Assembly (NCBI GenBank): GCA_002452855.1
Contig: DKFS01000049.1
Location: 863-8,034, forward strand
DNA from: Sulfurospirillum sp. UBA6790
GTDB taxonomy: Bacteria; Campylobacterota; Campylobacteria; Campylobacterales; Sulfurospirillaceae
Direction of reading: 5' to 3'
DNA: 7,172 nt
In this document: positions 1 to 4,936 of the stretch, in pieces
How the letters are laid out: each line of letters begins with the position of its first letter
How positions within the stretch are numbered: position 1 is the first letter of the stretch
The notes under the pieces: model-generated
Told to the model about the DNA's origin: nothing
The model's database searches: none
Seen by the model: only the letters and a program-made list of their open reading frames with translations
Made by a program: the position numbers and the translations under genes

Positions 1-596
1 GGCCAAAAGTAGCGTGATGCAAAGTCATACGCCGTACTTGGAGCGGTCACCACCACATCAAGCGGTCCAAGGGTTTTGAGCTTTTCAAGATCAGGCACGA
101 CCTTTTTAACATCATCTTCACTCGCATATACCGCAAAGTACGCTTGTTGGTTCTTGTGATATTCAAGCGGTGTGATGGAAAGCCCCTTTTTTAATGCTTC
201 TGGAACTTCGCTTAGTTTTTCAGGCGCACGATTGGGGAAACTCATTTCAATCAGCCCATTATCACGCAAATTCACCTCAATAGTATTGACCGCTTTCGCC
301 CAAAAGCGAATCGTACCTTTTTCGCCCAGATAGTTAAAAATGACATACGCACTCGCCAACGTCGCATGCCCACAAAAGGCTATCTCGGTCAGTGGCGAAA
401 ACCAACGGATTTCATAAATTCCTTCATTATTTTTAACAAAAAAAGCCGTTTCTGAAAGATTGTTTTCAGACGCAATGCTTTGCATCATACTTTCAGACAA
501 CCAACTATCAAGCGGCATAACAGCAGCTTGATTGCCTTTAAACAGTTCGTTGGTGAACGCATCGATGATGTAAAGCGGGAATTGGGAGAGTTTCAT
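1..596 (-). CDS. PhzF-family isomerase/epimerase, N-terminal part (cut by window start)
   Basis: About 198 residues are visible and the C-terminal part lies outside the window. The protein begins MKLSQFPLYIIDAFT and shows the PhzF landmarks in order: GNQAAV at 21-26 (family GNPAAV), SETAF at 48-52 with the Glu at the family's catalytic position, and FCGHATLA at 74-81. It closes with DFASRYF near the cut, which in this family precedes the second-lobe EDPVTGSAH motif that is missing here only because of truncation. The family has a diaminopimelate-epimerase-like two-lobe fold; PhzF itself isomerises a phenazine precursor, but most homologues, including probably this one, have unknown substrates. 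No phenazine genes are visible. The ATG at 594-596 is preceded by TAGGA at 604-608, so the start is well supported. The gene is 96 bases downstream of the metallopeptidase gene and probably has its own promoter. I am confident of the family but not of the substrate. Confidence 0.9.
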   Translation of the reverse strand, partial: MKLSQFPLYIIDAFTNELFKGNQAAVMPLDSWLSESMMQSIASENNLSETAFFVKNNEGIYEIRWFSPLTEIAFCGHATLASAYVIFNYLGEKGTIRFWAKAVNTIEVNLRDNGLIEMSFPNRAPEKLSEVPEALKKGLSITPLEYHKNQQAYFAVYASEDDVKKVVPDLEKLKTLGPLDVVVTAPSTAYDFASRYFW

Positions 597-639
597 TGTT
601 GTGTCCTATTAAGGATGTTTTGAAATAAAAGTTTAGCGT

Positions 640-667
640 ATTATCGTTAAAGTATCATTACTCACAA
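640..667 (-). promoter_or_regulatory. Candidate sigma70 promoter for the PhzF-family gene
   Basis: On the minus strand TTGTGA (662-667) and GATAAT (640-645) are separated by 16 bases, close to the sigma70 consensus. Transcription would begin near 633 and leave a leader of about 36 bases before the ATG at 596. No convincing terminator separates this gene from the upstream metallopeptidase gene, so read-through is also possible. Confidence 0.45.
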
Positions 668-692
668 TGTTCTTATGTTTTTACCTGTAAAA

Positions 693-1196
693 CTAATACA
701 ACTTCCCAAACAAATCCAAATGCGTCAAGTAAAGCCTGACATCAAACTCCAACTGATGATAACTCGGCTCCATTTTTTCGCACAAGGCGTAAAAGGCTTT
801 GTTGTGCTCTTTTTCTTTGAGGTGGGCGAGTTCGTGTACGCAGATCATTTTTAAAAAAGATTCGGGGGTGTTTTTAAACAGCGTTGCTACGCGGATTTCA
901 CTTTTACTGCGAAGTCTGCCGCCGTGGTTTTTGATGGTGACACGATGAAGCCCAAGCGCATCGTTGATGTCGCTGATTTTACCGTCGTAAAGCACTTTAG
1001 TGATGGGCTCGCTTTTGCGAAGAAACTCGGCTCTTAGTTCCATCACGTACGTGTACAGCGCTTTATCGCTTGTGATGGCGTGTGTCTTTGGGTACTTTAA
1101 CAGCAAATAACGTCCTAGTTTTCCCTCTTCAACCAAAGTTTTGATTTGGCTTTTAAGATGCTCAGGATAGTGTTCTATATAGGTTAGTTGTGGCAT
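693..1196 (-). CDS. YgjP-like (DUF45) zinc metallopeptidase-fold protein
   Basis: This 167-residue protein carries HELAH at 121-125 followed by HNKAFY at 131-136. His121 and His125 with His131 make the HExxH-x5-H zinc-binding pattern of the YgjP/DUF45 group, often labelled M48-family metallopeptidase, with Glu122 as the expected catalytic residue. The N-terminal two thirds (for example HRVTIKNHGGRLRSKSEIRV, 84-103) matches the strand-rich part of this family, where a W/R-GS-C-s motif often occurs; here it reads RLRSKSEIR. There is no signal peptide or membrane segment, so it is probably cytosolic. The ATG at 1194-1196 directly abuts the TAA of the CHAD gene (1197-1199) and has only a weak GAG-type ribosome site inside the CHAD gene, which suggests translation by coupling to it. 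The stop is TAG at 693-695. The physiological substrate is unknown; SprT-like protease is a less likely alternative because of the short x5 spacing. Confidence 0.88.
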   Translation of the reverse strand: MPQLTYIEHYPEHLKSQIKTLVEEGKLGRYLLLKYPKTHAITSDKALYTYVMELRAEFLRKSEPITKVLYDGKISDINDALGLHRVTIKNHGGRLRSKSEIRVATLFKNTPESFLKMICVHELAHLKEKEHNKAFYALCEKMEPSYHQLEFDVRLYLTHLDLFGKLY

Positions 1197-2075
1197 TTAA
1201 CTCTTTTTACATGTAATAATATAATGCAATTTTTCGTGCAATTTTTCAATGCTTTTTTTATCGGATTTTTTGATGCATTCACGTTTGTCTTCCAATAGCT
1301 CTTGTTCAAGCAGTGCGATGATTTGTTCTAAAAAAGCACTTTTATTGGTATTGTGTTCTCTAATACGCGCTATTTGCGTGTTTTTATCTTGGACATGTCC
1401 AAACGCTGTTTGAATCGGCTTGAAACTCTTTGCAAACGCTTTTAATTGTAGCGCATCACACGTATAACGAAGCTTTTTATAGTGAAGTCTTAGCTTGTGA
1501 AATTGCTCATTGGGAGAGTCTAGGTCGATTTTTTGAGAAATTTTAGCGATTTTTTTGAAACGTTTTTCTAAAATCTTTTGAACATGAACAAACAATTTTC
1601 CCTCGGATTTTGGAAGGCACAACTTTTCATCGTGAAGCAAAGCTACCATAGCGGTGACATCTTCTTGGTTCTCGGCGTATTTTTCACAAAACTGTGCGTA
1701 TGCGACCTTTTTTTCATGCAACAGTGCTTTTTCGATACGCTTAAACTCGCTCGCACACGCTTCATCTACCTTGGTTTTATACGTCTCGATGCATTCGATA
1801 AAAACATCAATATCGCGCATCTCATTGGTCTCTTGTTGCAAAACTTTGAGCCTATCATCCAGAACTTTTTTACGGTTTTTTTCCATAAACGTACTAAATT
1901 CTTTGCAGATAGAACGCGCCATGCGTATATTGACACGGTACTGATGCAAACTCTCCGCCTCTTTGGTTCGTAAAAAATCTTCCAGATACTGCGTGATATT
2001 GCGGATTGCTTCTAAGAGTGTTTCTTTGAGCAAATCTTTAACGCTGTGTGCTTCTAAACAAATTTTTTTTGACAT
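1197..2075 (-). CDS. CHAD-domain protein (probable polyphosphate-binding)
   Basis: This 292-residue, strongly helical, Lys/Arg-rich protein contains the two internal CHAD half-repeats. The first has LHQYRVNIRMARSI (43-56), matching the H-x2-RV-x2-RR-x-R type motif around His44, followed by EMRDIDVF (85-92). The second has FHKLRLHYKKLRY (192-204) around His193, followed by FGHVQDKNTQI (225-235). CHAD domains are helical bundles whose conserved His and basic residues form a cationic surface; characterised members bind inorganic polyphosphate or localise to polyphosphate granules. It has no CYTH domain, so it is the stand-alone type. No signal peptide or membrane helix is seen. The ATG at 2073-2075 follows AAGGT at 2083-2087 with a 7-base spacer. 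It is the first gene of a tight pair with the metallopeptidase gene. No polyphosphate kinase is visible in the window, so the polyphosphate role rests on family knowledge alone. Confidence 0.9.
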   Translation of the reverse strand: MSKKICLEAHSVKDLLKETLLEAIRNITQYLEDFLRTKEAESLHQYRVNIRMARSICKEFSTFMEKNRKKVLDDRLKVLQQETNEMRDIDVFIECIETYKTKVDEACASEFKRIEKALLHEKKVAYAQFCEKYAENQEDVTAMVALLHDEKLCLPKSEGKLFVHVQKILEKRFKKIAKISQKIDLDSPNEQFHKLRLHYKKLRYTCDALQLKAFAKSFKPIQTAFGHVQDKNTQIARIREHNTNKSAFLEQIIALLEQELLEDKRECIKKSDKKSIEKLHEKLHYIITCKKS

Positions 2076-2103
2076 AGATTTGACCTTGCAGATTTAAAAG
2101 AAA

Positions 2104-2114
2104 ATTGTAGTATA
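2104..2114 (-). promoter_or_regulatory. Candidate -10 region for the CHAD-metallopeptidase operon
   Basis: Two overlapping minus-strand -10 candidates lie 29-39 bases before the CHAD ATG: TATACT (2109-2114) and TACAAT (2104-2109). No good -35 box is visible at 16-18 bases, which is common in Campylobacterota sigma70 promoters. The large inverted repeat at 2127-2169 occupies the -20 to -60 region, so it could influence this promoter. Confidence 0.4.
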
Positions 2115-2126
2115 AAAACGCTTCAT

Positions 2127-2169
2127 CGTATCTCCATTTGATAACAAAGCTATAACAAATGAAGATACG
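2127..2169 (-). terminator. Long imperfect hairpin after the MACPF gene (terminator or operator)
   Basis: The arms 2127-2143 and 2153-2169 pair over 17 positions around a 9-base loop, with one A/A mismatch (2141/2155) and one position (2134/2162) that is a C/A mismatch in plus-strand RNA but a G-U wobble in minus-strand RNA. The hairpin is therefore better as minus-strand RNA. It starts 10 bases after the MACPF stop codon, as a terminator or 3'-end stabiliser would. The following T5 run (minus strand) is 8 bases beyond the stem rather than adjacent, so it is not a textbook intrinsic terminator. It also sits just upstream of the CHAD -10 region and could be a protein-binding site. It contains a direct repeat ATAACAAA at 2141-2148 and 2152-2159. 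Confidence 0.5.
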
Positions 2170-2178
2170 TTGTAAAAC

Positions 2179-3573
2179 TTACTCTATTGGCTTATAAACA
2201 TAGCATGCGATACCTTCATCGGTATAAGGCGGATTTCCATTAGCAAATTCTGATTTGTCTAGTGTATAAAAATGGTCCATTTTTTTATCATGCACGAAAA
2301 GACATCGATATAAAGGAACGAGGTTTTTATCTGTTTGATTGGATGCAAACACGTACCCGCAAATTCCCTCAAAGACATAACCAATTTTTCCATTTTGCAA
2401 TTCATTCCAATTTGTTGTATAGATATGGTCTTTATTGCTCTCGCTATAATATCGATATAATGGAACACTGCCTTCAACTTTAAGGTCATACATACGACAT
2501 TCAATGCGCTCAAAGCTGTAATTACCATTGCCATATTTCAACTCATCCCAATTCATGGTGTAAAAATGGTCATCCATCGTTGGGCAAAAGTAACGGTAAA
2601 ACGGCTTGGGATGATCCACCAAATTAAATTCATTATCACTTAAATATTTATCCACCGCTTTTGAAAATTCTTCTTTTTTACTCTTATATTCCGAATCGTC
2701 TGGAATTAAATCAACAATAGGAATCAGTGAACCTTTTTCCATATCGACAAGCGTCATATTTGTGTCATCAAGACTATCCCTCCATGCAGAAAAATCACTT
2801 TTAAGATCAATATTTGCTTTTGCATAATCAAATGAAACATTCATACATTTAAAAGGATCGCCACCAATGGTTTCGATATTGACTTGAAGTTCTTTGTTGT
2901 TTTTGACCAAACTTTCATCATATGCTACCTTAAGATCAGCCGTTACGATTTTGTTATAGGACGCTTTAATACCTGCCTCAACACTTTTTTCTTTTTCCGT
3001 ATTTTCAATAATAGAACGGCACAAAACTTCTAAACGGCCACCAAGTACAATATGCGTCATAAGATGCGTGCCATAAAGTCGAATGAGTGTTGAACACGGT
3101 TTTGATTTAATATCTTTTAAAAATTGTACACTTAGATAGGGTTGCAGATCACTTGCATCAGCAATTAAAGCAACACTTACTTTACGCATAATACTAAAGT
3201 AACTAGCAAAAGAGTACTTAGAGGAGCAACTGTTTTTATAGTCAAATTTTAGAGACAAGGAACCAGAAAATAATTTTTTATACTTTACATCTACACCTAA
3301 GTTTGCAGTTAGTTTTGTGCAATATTTCATTGCATTTTCAGCAGTAACTGCTTTAGTATCAGAACTACTCCCGACTTTTCGCTCATACCGTCCCGCATCA
3401 ACTTCATTTTCCAAAAAACGATGCATATCAATCACATGTGCACGCACACCACTCGGATGACAATACAAGCCTGTAACATCGTAACCATAGCCCAGAAAAC
3501 CAGTATCAGAAAGTGTTGAAGCTTGCGGCAAAACCATATCTCTACTAGCAATTGTATTTGTAGGTAGACTCAT
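2179..3573 (-). CDS. MACPF-domain pore-forming-type protein with three C-terminal DUF5648-like repeats
   Basis: This 464-residue protein has two parts. Residues 25-310 look like a membrane attack complex/perforin domain: the N-terminal GFLGYGYDVTGLY (25-37), the family signature YGTH-L-x6-GG at 167-179, and ETIGGDP at 234-240. In this family two helical clusters unfurl into membrane-inserting beta-hairpins; by position they would fall roughly at 95-135 and 185-230. Residues 324-461 are three tandem repeats of about 40-45 residues with P-[LF]-Y-R at the start, DH-[FI]-YT in the middle and EGI-x-x-YV at the end, matching the DUF5648 repeat; three copies could form a target-binding head. No Sec signal peptide or lipobox is visible, so any release route is unknown. 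It has 11 cysteines. The start ATG (3571-3573) has a strong AAGGAG (3579-3584). By eye, GC is lower than in the flanking motor genes. MACPF assignment is strong; target and function (antibacterial, anti-eukaryote, other) are open. Confidence 0.88.
   Translation of the reverse strand: MSLPTNTIASRDMVLPQASTLSDTGFLGYGYDVTGLYCHPSGVRAHVIDMHRFLENEVDAGRYERKVGSSSDTKAVTAENAMKYCTKLTANLGVDVKYKKLFSGSLSLKFDYKNSCSSKYSFASYFSIMRKVSVALIADASDLQPYLSVQFLKDIKSKPCSTLIRLYGTHLMTHIVLGGRLEVLCRSIIENTEKEKSVEAGIKASYNKIVTADLKVAYDESLVKNNKELQVNIETIGGDPFKCMNVSFDYAKANIDLKSDFSAWRDSLDDTNMTLVDMEKGSLIPIVDLIPDDSEYKSKKEEFSKAVDKYLSDNEFNLVDHPKPFYRYFCPTMDDHFYTMNWDELKYGNGNYSFERIECRMYDLKVEGSVPLYRYYSESNKDHIYTTNWNELQNGKIGYVFEGICGYVFASNQTDKNLVPLYRCLFVHDKKMDHFYTLDKSEFANGNPPYTDEGIACYVYKPIE
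2191..2604 (-). repeat. Three coding repeats (DUF5648-like) in the MACPF protein
   Basis: The repeats cover 2485-2604 (residues 324-363), 2347-2463 (371-409) and 2191-2316 (420-461). Shared positions are P-x-YR, DH-x-YT, a Gly/Asn-rich turn and a closing EGI-x-x-YV, with the first copy degenerate (ERIECRMY). The second copy is closest to the usual family form. The DNA copies have diverged, so this is old protein-level duplication rather than a recent tandem array. Threefold repetition at this size is compatible with a beta-trefoil, but that is inference. Confidence 0.8.
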
Positions 3574-3638
3574 TTTCTCTCCTTAGCTCAAGTTTATATG
3601 ACTTTTTTGTTTGTCTAATGTTGAAAATGTGTTGAGTG

Positions 3639-3644
3639 ATAATA
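3639..3644 (-). promoter_or_regulatory. Possible -10 box for the MACPF gene
   Basis: TATTAT on the minus strand would give a leader of about 60 bases. A second candidate, TATAAA (3593-3598), lies closer but leaves a leader of only about 13 bases. Neither has a recognisable -35 box, so the MACPF promoter is not firmly placed. The whole 3574-3769 intergenic region is AT-rich and contains no other gene. Confidence 0.25.
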
Positions 3645-3702
3645 TGAAAAATTGTAGTCTTTTATTATTAATAGAAGCTAAAAAGAACTCAATTTTGTTG
3701 AT

Positions 3703-3713
3703 TTGTTTAACAA
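3703..3713. promoter_or_regulatory. Small perfect dyad TTGTT-T-AACAA upstream of the motor operon
   Basis: This 11-base perfect inverted repeat lies within 3694-3714, where TTTGTT also occurs as a direct repeat (3694-3699 and 3702-3707) and GTTG/CAAC form outer arms (3697-3700, 3711-3714). It ends 18 bases before the motor -10 box, covering the -35 region, where a repressor or activator would act. No regulator is known for it. Confidence 0.25.
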
Positions 3714-3731
3714 CTGTATAAAAAGCTAGGT

Positions 3732-3737
3732 TATAAT
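3732..3737 (+). promoter_or_regulatory. -10 box of the motor (ZorAB-like) operon
   Basis: A perfect TATAAT lies 32 bases before the ATG at 3770, giving a leader of about 26 bases. No clear -35 hexamer is found at 16-18 bases; the T-rich stretch upstream (3693-3708) is typical of Campylobacterota housekeeping promoters. The first gene's ribosome site AAAGG is at 3758-3762. Confidence 0.6.
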
Positions 3738-3769
3738 AGTGCCAGATAGAATTTAACAAAGGCTTTTAC

Positions 3770-4936
3770 ATGCAAGAAAATATGAATGAAATCCTCAAAG
3801 ATTTGAGTGCGCTAGAATCAAAAGAGAAAAATTGCTTTGCGGTTTATTTTAAAATTATCGCGTTGCCTTTTTTGGCGTATCTCTACTTTTTACTGGGCTT
3901 TTTAGGTGTAATTCATTTTCAAGTGGGTTTGCATAGCATCCTTTTGATTGGTCTTATTTTTCTCGTATCGCTCCTTTTTGCTAAACATAACGGCGAGTTT
4001 GGCTCGTGTATCTTTAGGCGTTACTCCAAAGAGTTCAAAGATGAACTCAATGAATATGTCACCAAAAACCTTATGCGTATTGGCGATGTCGAAAAATCCA
4101 ATGCATCGTTTGACAATTTTATCGAAGCTTACGCTAAACGTATTCGTAACGACAACTACGCCTCTGTTGCGGCTGGCGTCTTTCCTACCATGGGTATTTT
4201 GGGTACATTTATCTCTATCGCTTTAACGTTACCTGATTTTTCATCGCAAACAGCAGGCGCGTTGGAGCATGAAATATCACTTCTTTTAAGCGGTGTTGGT
4301 ACAGCGTTTTATGTTTCCATTTATGGTATCTTGCTCTCATTATGGTGGATATTCTTTGAGAAAAGAGGCCTAAGCCATTTCGATAGCGATGTTGAACTCA
4401 TCCGCGAAGCGACTTCACAACTGTTCTGGACCAAAGAAGAGATTGAGCAAGCTTATTTAAAAGAGAACTTACAACACTTTGAAAAAATCGGAAAGATGTT
4501 TGAACGTCTAAGCTCCAATGACTTTTTTGAACGATTGGGTCGTACGATTGAGAGTAAATTTGGGCTTTTTGATGAGATGCTAAAACTTGAAAGTGAAGCG
4601 GTGAAAAAAAGTGCAGAACACCTTAAAACGGGTATGGACACGCTCTCACGCTCGCAAGAAAAGCAACGTGAACTCTCCCTCATTTACGATGAAATGCTAA
4701 CTAAGATGAACGCGTTTAATGAAAACACAACCGCTTTACATGTAAAACTCAATACCACCAACGAAGCCATGTTAGAAGCCAATCAAGAACTGTTGCATAC
4801 GCTCAGAGAAACGCTGCCCAATGCACCAGAAACCAGTAATATTGAAAATGAAGAGGTCGAGTCGCTCAAAGAGAGTTTGAAAATCATCGACGCTGAAACC
4901 GAAGAGATCATCCAAAAAATGGATGCGTTAAAATAA
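3770..4936 (+). CDS. MotA/TolQ/ExbB-type proton channel protein, ZorA-like
   Basis: This 388-residue inner-membrane protein should form the pentameric stator ring that, with its partner at 4936-6093, converts proton flow into mechanical work. Membrane helices are at about 24-46 and 53-71, then, after a roughly 60-residue cytoplasmic loop, 132-154 and 168-196. The third contains GVFPTMGILGTFIS (136-149) and the fourth SGVGTAFYVSIYGILLS (174-190), the conserved core of the MotA/TolQ/ExbB family; these forms resemble ZorA of Zorya systems more than flagellar MotA. After an FFEKRG boundary (195-200), residues about 205-388 form a hydrophilic helical, coiled-coil-prone cytoplasmic tail, shorter than the tails of known ZorA proteins. 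ATG at 3770 has AAAGG (3758-3762) at 7 bases; Met5 is a weaker alternative. The TAA stop overlaps the partner's ATG (TAATG), so equal dosage through translational coupling is likely. The exact process driven is unknown. Confidence 0.87.
   Translation: MQENMNEILKDLSALESKEKNCFAVYFKIIALPFLAYLYFLLGFLGVIHFQVGLHSILLIGLIFLVSLLFAKHNGEFGSCIFRRYSKEFKDELNEYVTKNLMRIGDVEKSNASFDNFIEAYAKRIRNDNYASVAAGVFPTMGILGTFISIALTLPDFSSQTAGALEHEISLLLSGVGTAFYVSIYGILLSLWWIFFEKRGLSHFDSDVELIREATSQLFWTKEEIEQAYLKENLQHFEKIGKMFERLSSNDFFERLGRTIESKFGLFDEMLKLESEAVKKSAEHLKTGMDTLSRSQEKQRELSLIYDEMLTKMNAFNENTTALHVKLNTTNEAMLEANQELLHTLRETLPNAPETSNIENEEVESLKESLKIIDAETEEIIQKMDALK

Noticed and set aside
678..694. Possible terminator after the metallopeptidase gene (GTTTTAC and GTAAAAAC arms)
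   Set aside because: The stem is almost entirely A-T, the loop is too short, and no T-run follows; it is better explained as AT-rich chance symmetry.
1578..1973. Open plus-strand frames opposite the CHAD gene (also 1654-1944)
   Set aside because: They are antisense shadows of a gene with clear domain motifs; the translations are Phe/Ser/Leu-rich, have no recognisable domain, and lack credible ribosome sites.
2259..2534. Alternative-frame coding within the MACPF repeat region (both strands)
   Set aside because: The frames overlap the conserved DUF5648-like repeats, lack ribosome sites, and show no recognisable protein features.
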